A model generated the notes under the pieces. That model worked only from the letters and a program-made list of their open reading frames with translations. It was not told the origin of the DNA and did not search any database. 64,000 nt of DNA from Cherax quadricarinatus. Taxonomy: Eukaryota > Arthropoda > Malacostraca > Decapoda > Parastacidae. The stretch spans positions 4,908,909 to 4,972,908 of the forward strand of contig NC_091374.1 of NCBI RefSeq assembly GCF_038502225.1, read 5' to 3'. The position numbers were made by a program, and so were the translations under genes. Positions 1 through 8,496 of the stretch are shown here, in pieces; the first letter of the stretch is position 1, and each line of letters opens with the position of its first letter.

Positions 1-924
1 TGAACTGTATGCCATTCTTGCAGCACTTATTCGTATCGCATCTATGCCTGTGTCATCATTTGTAGTAGTCTCAGACTCCCTTAATGCTCTACAGGCTATA
101 CGAAAATTTGATACATCTCATCCCCTAGTTCTCCGTATCCAACTTTGGCTACGCCTTATCTCTACCAAACATAAAGATATTGTTTTTTGTTGGGTCCCTG
201 GTCATGTCGACGTACAGGGCAATGAACAGGCAGACACTGCTGCGCGGTCAGCAGTATATGACCTACCAATTTCCTATCGAGGTGTTCCATTTCTGGACTA
301 TTTTGCTGCAATAGCTACCCACCTTCGCACCCGTTGGCAACAACGTTGGTCAACTCTGCTCGGTAACAAACTTCATTCTATTAAACCGAGCATAGGTTAC
401 TGGCCGTCTTCTTGTCATCAGTGCCGAGGTTGGGAGACCACTCTCTCCCGCCTTCGCATTGGCCACACTCGTCTTACTCATGGGTATCTCATGGAGAGGC
501 ACCCTGTTCCTCTCTGTGAGCAGTGTCAAGTTCCAGTATCGATTAGCCACATTCTGTTAGACTGCCCTCTCTATCAGCGAGCACGCAGAATTTACCTCCA
601 ACGTCGTCTTCGTTCTCCTACTCTCTCTTTACCTTCCCTTCTTGCTGATGGACCCTCCTTTAATCCTGACTCTCTCATTGACTTCTTGACAACAACTGAT
701 TTACTCCACAAACTCTGATGATACTTTTTGCACTCCCCTCAGCCCTTTCTGGTTCAGTCTCTTGCTGCCCTTTACCCTTTCACCATCCACTGCCCCGCTG
801 TTATCCGTAACCTGTTGCTCATCCATCTCCCTTTTGCCACCTGATGCCCTCGCTTCCTTCCTGCCCTGCAGCGCTGTATAGTCCTTGTGGCTTAGCGCTT
901 CTTTTTGATTATAATAATAATAAT
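1..924 (+). mobile_element. LINE-A 3' half with (ATA)n tail
   Basis: After the ORF stop at 718 comes a C/T-rich 3' UTR that ends near 870-924 with a conserved module: gctgtatagtccttgtgg, then gcttagcgcttctttttg, then attataataataataat. This terminal module is the source of the ultrashort insertions elsewhere in the window. It closely resembles the last 50 bp of SINE-1. Confidence 0.8.
2..718 (+). CDS. LINE-A ORF2 C-terminus: RNase H domain of a non-LTR retrotransposon (5' end cut by window)
   Basis: The frame is already open at base 2 and ends with TGA at 716-718, so only the last 238 codons of a longer polyprotein are present. It starts inside an RNase H domain: Glu of ELYAIL (bases 2-19), Asp of SDSLNAL, and Asp of GNEQADTAA are the expected active-site positions. 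The first catalytic Asp would lie upstream of the window. The C-terminus carries CEQC followed by HILLDC, a Cys/His knuckle common after RNase H in I-group LINEs. The protein would degrade RNA in the RNA/DNA hybrid during retrotransposition. No stop or frameshift is seen, so this copy may be young. Assignment to the I superclade is by domain content only. Confidence 0.85.
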   Translation, partial: ELYAILAALIRIASMPVSSFVVVSDSLNALQAIRKFDTSHPLVLRIQLWLRLISTKHKDIVFCWVPGHVDVQGNEQADTAARSAVYDLPISYRGVPFLDYFAAIATHLRTRWQQRWSTLLGNKLHSIKPSIGYWPSSCHQCRGWETTLSRLRIGHTRLTHGYLMERHPVPLCEQCQVPVSISHILLDCPLYQRARRIYLQRRLRSPTLSLPSLLADGPSFNPDSLIDFLTTTDLLHKL

Positions 925-946
925 CCTTTATGCTTTGACCTATACC

Positions 947-996
947 CCAGGCACTGCATGACCTCTATGGGTTTAGTGCTTCCCCCATGAATATAA
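947..996 (+). mobile_element. 50-bp SINE-1 tail insertion with 13-bp TSD
   Basis: The fragment ccaggcactgcatgacc... through gcttcccccatgaatataa is the SINE-1 tail only. It is flanked by tttgacctatacc at 934-946 and 997-1009, a perfect 13-bp target-site duplication, so the 50 bp inserted as a unit rather than by later deletion. Confidence 0.75.
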
Positions 997-1013
997 TTTG
1001 ACCTATACCAGAT

Positions 1014-1148
1014 ATTATGAAGTATAAATAAGGGGGAAGTACTAAACCCATAGGATTATAGTGCCTGTGGAAGGTATTCAGGCTCAATTCATAGAACTGG
1101 AGCACAGATGCAATTTCCCTCATCAGCATCAAGGAACTTTTGAGGGGG
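1014..1148 (-). mobile_element. SINE-1 copy (older, minus orientation)
   Basis: Reading plus, the copy runs from the reversed tail (agggggaagtactaaaccc) to aaggaacttttgagggg. The flanks gacctataccag (about 1000-1011) and acctatacca (1149-1158) look like its target duplication. That is the same target already used by the 947-996 insertion. Confidence 0.65.
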
Positions 1149-1361
1149 ACCTATACCAGGATTTGTGAATACTGGATAATTTTCATCCCTTTTTCTTTAA
1201 TATGCTGGGCTCTTAAAATAACTACAGTGGAACCTCAAGTTTTGGTCACTTTTTTTCACCTAAATTTTGTCTTGAGTTTTGGCTGTCGTACCAGACCTGT
1301 CCGCACCCAAACAAAGCATCCCATGCCTGTGTTGTCAGTTTGGCTTTTTCTCCTACAGTGA

Positions 1362-1529
1362 GCCCCTCAAGGAAGGTTCCTTGATGTTGGCCAGGGGCTC
1401 TTGATTTAGGGAATTGGATCTGTGCTCCAGTTCCCCGAATTAAGCCTGAATGCCTTCCACATCCTCCCCCCCCCAGGCGCTGTATAATCCTCCGGGTTTA
1501 GCGCTTCCCCTTGATTATTATAATAATAA
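1362..1529 (+). mobile_element. Complete SINE-1, 11-bp TSD
   Basis: This 168-bp copy begins gcccctcaaggaaggttcct and ends gcttccccttgattattata then (ata)n. The duplication tcctacagtga is perfect at 1351-1361 and 1530-1540. The 5' part can fold, as cccctcaaggaa is followed by ttccttga and gagggg. Confidence 0.85.
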
Positions 1530-1589
1530 TCCTACAGTGAACATTACCCTGTGCATTCATCCCAACATTTCACAATAAGTTAAATAATG

Positions 1590-2365
1590 TAGAACTTAGC
1601 CATACAGATTGCGAAAAGGACTTGGGGGTTATGGTAAGCAGCAACCTTAAACCAAGACAGCAATGCCTAAGCGTACGTAATAAGGCAAATAGATTACTGG
1701 GATTTATATCAAGAAGTGTAAGCAACAGAAGTCCAGAGGTCATACTGCAGCTTTATACATCATTAGTAAGGCCTCACCTAGATTATGCAGCTCAATTCTG
1801 GTCTCCATACTACAGAATGGACATAAATTCGTTAGAAAACATTCAGCGTAGGATGACTAAATTAATACATAGCATTAGAAATCTTCCTTATGAAGAAAGA
1901 TTGAAGACTCTTAAGTTACATTCACTTGTTAGATGAAGAATGAGGGGAGACCTGATCGAAGTGTATAAGTGGAAGATAGGTATTAATAAAGGGGATATTA
2001 ACAAGGTCTTGAGGATATCTCTCCAAGAGAGAACCCGTAGTAATGGATTTAAATTAGATAAGTTTAGATTTAGAAAGGACATAGGAAAGTATTGGTTTGG
2101 AAATAGGGTAGTTGATGAGTGGAACAGTCTACCTAGTTGGGTTATTGAGGCTAGGACTTTGGGTAGTTTCAAATTTAGGTTGGATAAGTACATGAGTGGG
2201 AGGGGTTGAATTTGAGAGGGACTTGCACATCGGAGCTTGTTTCTTGGGTGGCATTGAAAATTGGGTTGGTCAAATGTTTGTTAGTGGGATGAATTGTAAA
2301 GGACCTGCCTAGTATGGGCCAACAGGCCTGCTGCAGTGTTCCTCCTTTCTTATGTTCTTAATCCA
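1590..2365 (+). pseudogene. LINE-D (CR1/L2-like) reverse transcriptase C-terminus and 3' end
   Basis: Frame 1622-1936 reads KDLGVMVSS...LVRPHLDYAAQFWSPYY...IQRRMTKLI...PYEERLKTLKL, the conserved thumb/connection region of CR1/L2-group LINEs. A TGA at about 1934 interrupts it. Frame 1940-2209 then continues with MRGDLIEVYKW...FFGNR-like YWFGNRVVDEWNSLP...FKFRLDKYMSG and stops. The 3' UTR ends with the family's recurring tail, gggccaacaggcctgctgca and a ttcttatgttctt repeat. It is 5'-truncated and dead, and lies inside the Tigger element. Confidence 0.8.
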
Positions 2366-2726
2366 TTGTTTTTTGTGTGATTGTTACATAATTAACCTTG
2401 GCTTAGTGCTTCTTTTTGATGATGATAGTACTTCATTAACCATGGGCCCAAAAAAACATTTCCTAGTGCCAGCCCTTTGGTAAGGAAAATGAGAAACATG
2501 ATATAATTGAAGAAAGAAATTGTCGAAAAATATGATGTTAGTAGTAGTATGCGCGTGCCAGGATGTATGGCAAAAACAAAACTATCAGTTCCATCCTGGC
2601 AAAGAAAGAAATCAGGGAAGCTGATGTTGCGAAAGGGGTAGATATGCTGAAGAAAAATAGATCGCAGACAATCGAAGATGCTGATGGTGTGGATCAATGA
2701 TACACTAAACAGGCAATAGTGTCTTA

Positions 2727-2776
2727 TAATAATAATCTAATCAAAAAGAAGTGCTAAGCCACAAGGGCTATACAGC
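2727..2776 (-). mobile_element. Ultrashort LINE-A tail insertion (50 bp)
   Basis: Only the LINE-A terminal module is present, from (taa)n to ggctatacagc. It is flanked by atagtgtctta (2716-2726) and ataatgtctta (2777-2787), a TSD with one mismatch. Confidence 0.7.
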
Positions 2777-2871
2777 ATAATGTCTTAGAGATGATCATTT
2801 GTGAAAAGGCGAGGCAATTGCACGTGGATCTCAAAGAAAATCCCTGGAATGAATGCTGTTATTGAATGTAA

Positions 2872-3043
2872 CCCCTCAAGGAAGGTTCCTTGATGTTGGT
2901 GAGGGGCTCTTGATTTAGGGAATTGGATCTGTGCTCCAGTTCCCCGAATTAAGCCTGAATGCCTTCCACATCCCCCCCCCCCCAGGCGCTGTATAATCCT
3001 CCGGGTTTAGCGCTTCCCCCTTGATTATAATAATAATAATAAT
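2872..3043 (+). mobile_element. Complete SINE-1, 11-bp TSD
   Basis: This 172-bp copy is nearly identical to the one at 1362. The perfect duplication attgaatgtaa lies at 2861-2871 and 3044-3054. Confidence 0.85.
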
Positions 3044-3114
3044 ATTGAATGTAAGGCCAGCAGAGGCTGTTTTGACAACTTTAAGAAGCATAGTGGCATA
3101 CAGTGTTGTAAGGC

Positions 3115-3600
3115 ATGGCAAGGCTACAAGTTCAGACAAAAGTGGGTGAAAAATTCATGCACAAATTCAAGGACTATGTAGAGGTTGAAGGATTCATCCC
3201 CCAACAAGTCTTCAGTCGTGATGAAACAAGCCTCTTTTGGAAGAAAATGCCAGAGGACATATATCATGCAGGAGGAAAAGGCATTGCCAGGACACAAGCC
3301 TATGAAGGATAGGCTAACATTAGTGGGGATTTCAAAGTGAAGCCTTTACTGGTATATCACTGAAAATCCCAGTGTTCAAGAAAAACAATATGTGATGTGG
3401 AGGGCTAACAATGTAAATTTTCACTGACTGGGTCCATGAAGTATTTGGCCCAAGTGTGAAAAAAATACCTCCAGGAAAATAAATTCACTCAAGTGCCTCT
3501 TGGTACTGGACAGTGCTTCTGCTCATCTTCCAAACTTGGTAGATCAATTGTCTATTGACTTCAGTTTTTTAACATTAAAGTTCTTGCCTCCTAACACTAC
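3115..3600 (+). pseudogene. Tigger-type transposase DDE core, broken
   Basis: The frame at 3115-3312 contains VGEKFMHKFKDYVEVEGFIP and then VFSRDETSLFWKKMPEDIY, matching the first catalytic Asp block of Tigger/Jerky transposases. Later fragments include LDSASAHLPNLVD (3500 onward, second Asp block) and TLKFLPPNTTPL. A TAG at 3310 and further frame breaks make it non-functional. It belongs to the element at 1225-4740. Confidence 0.75.
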
Positions 3601-3652
3601 TCCTCTCAAACTTCAAAAATCTCTACATGAAAGCAATGTTTCAAAGGTGCTT

Positions 3653-3877
3653 CCCCTCAAGGAAGGTTCCTTGATGTTGGTGAGGGGCTCTTGATTTAGG
3701 GAATTGGATCTGTGCTCCAGTTCCCCGAATTAAGCCTGAATGCCTTCCACATCCCCCCCCCATTATTATTATAATCAAAAAGAAGCGCTAAGCCACAAGG
3801 ACTATACAGCCATCCCCCCCCCAGGCGCTGTATAATCCTCCGGGTTTAGCGCTTCCCCTTGATTATAATAATAATAA
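3653..3877 (+). mobile_element. SINE-1 interrupted by an ultrashort LINE-A tail
   Basis: The outer element has the perfect TSD ttcaaaggtgctt at 3640-3652 and 3878-3890. Inside its poly-C tract sits a 49-bp LINE-A tail in minus orientation (3762-3810), duplicating catcccccccc. This gives relative ages: Tigger, then SINE-1, then tail fragment. Confidence 0.85.
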
Positions 3878-4229
3878 TTCAAAGGTGCTTTGAAGTGACC
3901 TCAGACATTGAATTGACCCTGAGAGAGTTCTGGAGGAATCACTTCAATATTTACAACTGCATAAGCCTTGGCAGGGAGTGACTTCCAGGACTTTGAACTC
4001 TGCTTGGAGAAAATTGTGGCCAAGTTGGATTTTGAGATCAACCCTACACCTGTTGTGGAATCTATTATGTCTTTGTCCATGGGGTTGGGGGCGATTGCCA
4101 GGATGTGGAAGAGTTGGTGGAGGATCACAAATAAGAGCTACAAGACAATCTGGAACAGCAACATATCACAGCTGAGGAACCACCACCTTCAGACATTAAG
4201 AAGATTTGTGCAAGCTTTGCTTTTGCCAA

Positions 4230-4277
4230 TTATTATAATCAAAAAAAAGAAGCGCTAAGCCACAAGGGCTATACAGC
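4230..4277 (-). mobile_element. Ultrashort LINE-A tail insertion (48 bp)
   Basis: It runs from ttattataatc to ggctatacagc, with perfect 12-bp duplications tgcttttgccaa at 4218-4229 and 4278-4289. The target is the decayed Tigger transposase. Confidence 0.85.
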
Positions 4278-4329
4278 TGCTTTTGCCAAGAAATATCACC
4301 CTGAGCAAGGCATCTCTGCAACATGTTTA

Positions 4330-4530
4330 TTGACAAAACCATGTCCCATTTCAGGCAAATGCTAGATTCCAGAAACAGACCTCTCTAGACAGTTTATTTG
4401 TGCAACAGAGGTCCAGTGATTCTCAAGCTGGTCCTAGTGCCATTAAAAAACAAAGAAGGGAAGTAGCCCCAGATAGGGATTTGATACCAGAAGTTCTTAT
4501 GGAGGGGGATTCTCCTTCCAAACAATAATC
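4330..4530 (+). pseudogene. Tigger transposase C-terminus
   Basis: Translated in the frame ending TAA near 4528, this stretch reads FRQMLDSRKQTSLDSLFVQQ and ends [12 protein letters not shown]. The same C-terminal tail, ending MEGDSPSKQ, closes the intact 148-residue ORF at 10540-10986. The two elements are therefore relatives. Confidence 0.7.
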
Positions 4531-4740
4531 AGTCCTCCCTCTCCCATATGCCAACAAGTGTCTTCAATAAAGGTATGTAAATACGAGTTATCTAGTCATT
4601 TATGTACTATATTTATAATACTATAGTTATTTTTTGTGGTGTCTGGAATTGATTAATTGGATTTACTGTACATTATTTCTTACAGGAAATATTTCTTTGA
4701 CTTTCGACCAAGCTTCTGGCCAAAACTCTAGGTTCCACTG

Positions 4741-5270
4741 TACATGAAAGACTTAAGTTCAAGTCTAATGTTTTTTTTTCAAGATGTCCTGACACCAGTC
4801 AAGGGCACTTGGTTCTAAGAACTAGTTACCCTCTCTTTCCTTTCCTTGGATGAAATCTCTTATTTCCTCAAGGCACTGAGACCTCACCAGGTTTAGCACT
4901 CCATGAAAAACAATTACAAAATGCTCCATTTTTCCCTCAACATAAAAGTGACCCAGATTTTGGGTGGATGGAATGTTACAAAGTGCTTGCTCTCAAATCT
5001 GAACATAAAATAGCATACCATACTGTAAATCAACTCATATCAAGAAATGTTTCTTTATGCTGGCAAGGTGGCTTTCGATGTAATGACCTCCACAGGTTAG
5101 GTATTCCTCAAGAGCAGTAATTTCCTCAGGAGAGGAAATGGAGAAGTTCTCACATTAGCTCAGCAGCAGATTAAAACAAAAAATTTATTACATTCATGGG
5201 GAGCACTAAGTGTGTAGGGGGGGTCATACAGTACTTAAGGAAATAAATAACAAAAAGGCACAATACCGAG
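4741..5270. other. No gene; AT-rich, one weak SINE-1 remnant
   Basis: No coding signal is seen. The words cattcatggggagcactaag and gtcatacagtac at about 5188-5240 are a remnant of SINE-1 in minus orientation. Confidence 0.4.
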
Positions 5271-5274
5271 ACTG

Positions 5275-5411
5275 GAATACACAAATAACCTGCACATAAA
5301 AGAGAGGAGCTTATGACGTTTCAGTCCGACTTGGACCGAAACGTAAATGGTCTAAGTCGGACCAAAACGTCGTCGTAAGCTCCTCTCTCGTGTGTGGGTA
5401 ATTTGTGTAGT
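5275..5411. repeat. Imperfect palindrome with Penelope/hammerhead-like core
   Basis: The left arm (atacacaaataacctgcac..., ...gagaggagcttatgacg) is mirrored on the right by cgtcgtcgtaagctcctctc and gggtaatttgtgtagtgta. The centre holds ggaccgaaacgtaaatggtc. The same gtccgac..ggaccgaaacg motif recurs at 39566 and 63485. Confidence 0.65.
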
Positions 5412-5715
5412 GTACCTAGGGAAGGGGAAGGTCCTTGATCAGGAGCCCATCAGCATCAAGGAGCCTTCCTTGAGAAAGCAGAGGGAAGAGCATTTAGAAA
5501 ACCACTCAGGGTATAGCAAGCAATTTTCACCTGTTCTGAAGCTCTCGTATTTAACATTTATTTACAATTACTACTATACATACTGCATTACATTCATGGG
5601 GGGGGGGCAAATGGTAAACCTACAAGGGTCATGCAGTGCCTGGGGAAATGGGAGGAAGCCAGGTCTGATGCAAGGAAAGGTAGGACATGTCAAATTCCCA
5701 TGATCAAGAGCCTTT
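5412..5715 (-). mobile_element. Two old SINE-1 copies, minus orientation
   Basis: Fragments at 5412-5485 (ggaaggggaaggtccttgat to aaggagccttccttgag) and 5590-5715 (cattcatggggg to tgatcaagagcctttacc) match the reverse complement of SINE-1 with many substitutions. Confidence 0.55.
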
Positions 5716-6164
5716 ACCAGCAGAGAAAATGCGATGGGACTACATAACATTTGGTATGTCAATTTAATAATACCCTTTGGTGGGTGAAGGTGATTTATGG
5801 GAGTCCTGTATCAACAAAGGCCCCCAACCACCAAGGCTCTCTCACACTATCTGATAAATCATCAAAGCAAGTTTAGCTTCTCAACTAAAGCTTTTTATTC
5901 TACTTGTTTTCATATTGAAAGGGATTTAGTGAAAGAATAAAATCTATATGAACTATTTTGAATGTATTAGATGGAAGTGAACTGATAAAACTGAAGTACA
6001 GTATGCACAACAGGTCTGGCATAGAAGACAGCATTAAAACAATATGATGTAATGAACTGAAAAATGTGGATGAAAAATTGCAGAAGTATAAGTAACATTT
6101 CCAGTTGGTACCGAGCTAGGAGTGAAGAAAGAAGTGTGTAGAGTACCAGATCTAGAATTGAATG

Positions 6165-6330
6165 ATATATTTTTTTTATTAATACATCGACCATTTCCCA
6201 CCAAGGTAGGGTGGCCCGAAAGAGAAAAACTTTCATCATTCACTGCATCACTGTTGCCAGATGTGCACTTTAACTACAATTATAAAACTGCAACAATAAC
6301 ACCCCTCCTCCAGCTCTAGTGATTTAAAAA
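6165..6330 (-). mobile_element. LINE-E 3' end fragment, minus orientation
   Basis: The phrase ccatttcccaccaaggtagg followed by gtggcccgaaagagaaaaac and tttcatcattcactgcatca matches the 3' end of the LINE-E copy at 15625-15720. It is only a tail, with no coding sequence. Confidence 0.6.
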
Positions 6331-6344
6331 ATGGTTTCATCGAA

Positions 6345-6470
6345 TCCACAGTGCCTGTGGGGGGAATGGAAGGTATTCAGGGAACTGGTGCACAGGTCCA
6401 ATTCCCTAGATCAAGAGAAGAGCCCTTCACCAGCAACAAGGAACCTCCCTTGTGGGGTCTGTGACTAATA
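6345..6470 (-). mobile_element. SINE-1 copy, minus orientation
   Basis: It runs cagtgcctgtggggggaatg, attcagggaactggtgcaca, aaggaacctcccttgtgggg. The tail end is degraded. Confidence 0.6.
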
Positions 6471-6684
6471 CTATACAAGATTCTCCCCATCCCAAAATAC
6501 TAAACCTGTATGGTTAGTGTTAAATAATGCTGTTTAGCAGACAACCTAAGAGTACTTCACAAAAATAATGTCCTGTGTTCACATATACAGTATGAATCTC
6601 AAACTAATTCTTTAGAAATCCTCCAAGAAACATGCAACCTGATTACTAATTAGTGCTTCCCATGAATAATAATATTAAGTCACT

Positions 6685-6810
6685 GTCAGGAGCAAAGGGC
6701 TAGTAACCCCTTCTCCTGTATACATTACTAAATTTAAAGAGAAACTTACATTTTTCATTTTAGGTCACCCTGCCTAGGTGGGATACTGCCAGTTTGTTGA
6801 AAGAATAACA
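6685..6810 (+). mobile_element. SINE-3 3' end fragment
   Basis: The sequence gctagtaaccccttctcctg, then gtcaccctgcctaggtggga and tactgccagtttgttgaaag, matches the last 120 bp of the SINE-3 copies at 47655 and 59075. Confidence 0.65.
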
Positions 6811-6824
6811 AAAACAATTGCTTA

Positions 6825-6985
6825 AGATATTAGGTTTGGTAAGGTTTGTCAGGAAACAGGGCAAGCATTTCCTGACATGGGTCTCAGTCAGGTGATGACC
6901 TGCTATTGGAGCTTTTACTTATCTGACCAAGGCCTTCCGCTGGCTTACTGGTCCACCCCTTTAAAAATTATGGTCATATTTATAA
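6825..6985 (+). repeat. Unclassified interspersed repeat (copy 1)
   Basis: The segment ggtaaggtttgtcaggaaac ... ggagctttta ... ccaaggccttccgctggctt reappears at 63305-63440 with about 80% identity by eye. An inner hairpin (gtcaggaaa/tttcctgac) is present. No coding sequence is seen. Confidence 0.6.
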
Positions 6986-7378
6986 CCATTTAGTTTCATA
7001 ATCTAAAGAACATTATACAAGTGCCTTCCTATTCTGGTCATTAGAAATCATTCTCTCTCACTACTTCAACCTTGCCAGATATTTTTCTTTACTTTCCCTG
7101 TCATGACCAATCATAATTATAACTTTACGTGCTTCCACTTATCATAATTCTTTTGCATTATTGCATTATGTGGATACTGTAAAACACATTTGCTCAAATT
7201 AACAATTTATTTTATTATGCAAGTTTTAAAGAGAGAGTACATCTTTATAAAGTATATTTCATGACAGTATACTAATATATATGACAAAAACAGTGTGCGT
7301 GTGTATTAAATTGATATGTACAGAAGGGTACGTCATAATTTCAAGATAGAGTAGGTTTCCTCCAAATTAAAGAAATGC

Positions 7379-7540
7379 TGTAAACCCTCAGTATAATGGT
7401 CTACTAGAGAAGAGTGGGTCTCCAGTAATAACTGAACAATCAGCAACTGTGTAACTAATGAACCTGTTCGTTGTTTCTGCATCAACTGACCCAGCAGATT
7501 TTGTCTAAATTCTGAAGTTCATTAAATTGAGAGTTTACTG
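7379..7540. mobile_element. Small TA-site MITE (copy 1)
   Basis: The right end reads aattgagagtttactg and is followed by TA. The left end ctgtaaaccctcag is its diverged inverted partner. The interior phrase catcaactgacccagcagat is shared with the element at 62070-62285. Confidence 0.55.
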
Positions 7541-8092
7541 TAATAATAAATTAGACACAGGCTTTTCTGTTTCAGAAATTTGAATACTTAAATCAATTAC
7601 TGTTCTAGTAAGAATATGGTTTGTTGGGTGTGACTTGACAAATCTCAAAATGTGTTAATATATGTAAAACTTTCTTGAAATGCCTTTTCTTTAACAAGTT
7701 AGAAAATTTAATAATTAAAAAACTAACTTTTTTTATGACAAGTGATATTTTATCAAACTGAAAATCAGCTTTCCTATTGAACTGTAATTTCTATCTATAT
7801 GATGCATCAAAGATTACTAGCAATGAACATCTGTATACATATACATTATGCATACATATTATCAAGTATATAGTATACATACTATGAAAAAATAAATACC
7901 ATAGTCAATAATTAAATATTTGTAATATCTGAACAAATACATTGTACACTGCATATTATTTTCACTTCTCAGAATCCCCATTTCCATTCAAGTTTTTCAT
8001 CCATGGGTTAGATATTGTTACCGATACACTGTGTAAACTTTTCTACATCAGTGAGTGACTTGACGATGCATTAACCAGTATGAAAAACCTGA

Positions 8093-8167
8093 GATGCCAG
8101 GTAACGCATCCGCCTTGAACCACAGCTGGATACTGGTTTGGTCCAAAGCATCATATTGTTTGACATC
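8093..8167 (-). ncRNA. SECIS element of the SelS mRNA (type II-like)
   Basis: On the minus strand, ATGA (8154-8151) is followed by an 11-bp helix, gctttggacca with tggttcaaggc, that needs only two G-U pairs. The apical loop begins with AA and contains a small inner stem (cag/ctg), as in type II SECIS. The 3' strand supplies GAT (8110-8108) opposite TGA, giving the U-U, G-A and A-G non-canonical pairs of the SECIS quartet. Below it, gatgtca (8167-8161) pairs with tggcatc (8099-8093). It lies about 260 nt after the Sec codon. This was folded by hand, not by software. Confidence 0.85.
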
Positions 8168-8223
8168 CCCTGGATTCTGAGAGGGGACTGTTGAGTACTT
8201 TATAAGAGGCATGACTGAGAATC

Positions 8224-8229
8224 TTTATT
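8224..8229 (-). promoter_or_regulatory. AATAAA signal in the SelS 3' UTR, upstream of the SECIS
   Basis: TTTATT on plus reads AATAAA on minus. It lies between the stop codon (8408) and the SECIS (8167). If used, it would give an mRNA lacking the SECIS. A signal further downstream would be needed for selenocysteine insertion (ATTAAA at about 7707-7712, or AATAAA near 7206). Confidence 0.5.
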
Positions 8230-8407
8230 GAAAAAAATGTATAGAACAGGATCACAAGTACCCTAACAGTATTTTGTACACACAATCATCATTATCCTAG
8301 ACATTTATGGATTTTCCAATGAAAAGCTAAGATATTCTTGTATCTATCAGGAATTTTAATTGAGAATCCAGGATATAATGATGAGATGACTTTAGTGTGT
8401 ACCTTCC

Positions 8408-8496
8408 TTAGCCTCATCCACCTCCTGAGGCACCACGTTGAGATGGTCTCCATCCACATGTTCCTCCACCAGTGTCTCCAGTCAATGGGTTGTATT
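8408..8496 (-). CDS. SELENOS: SelS coding exon 5, selenocysteine exon
   Basis: The acceptor is cactaacag/aatac. With the leftover G from exon 4 the exon reads [20 protein letters not shown] and ends SGGG-TGA-GGC-TAA. The Gly-rich, Trp-containing tail is the signature of SelS. Confidence 0.93.

Larger units (their letters stand above)
1225..4740 (+). mobile_element. Tigger/pogo-type DNA transposon, decayed, with several nested insertions
   Basis: The terminal inverted repeats are cagtggaacctcaagttttg at 1225 and its complement ending ggttccactg at 4740, flanked by TA at 1223-1224 and 4741-4742, the target used by Tc1/mariner/pogo elements. Transposase remnants in order are: an MGPKK-type N-terminus near 2441; a helix-turn-helix region (KKEIVEKYD, RSQTIED) near 2510-2690; the catalytic block with VFSRDETSLFWKKMP at 3115-3312; LDSASAHLP near 3508-3534; a VEELVEDHK stretch near 4110; and the C-terminus ending at about 4528. 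Stops and frameshifts are numerous. Three SINE-1 copies, one LINE-D end and three ultrashort tail insertions are nested inside. Confidence 0.85.

Noticed and set aside
8221..8407. First SECIS candidate using atgatga...tgtgat at about 8240-8290 (minus)
   Set aside because: Its helix needed a string of U-G and U-U pairs; the candidate at 8093-8167 has a near-perfect helix and the proper core.
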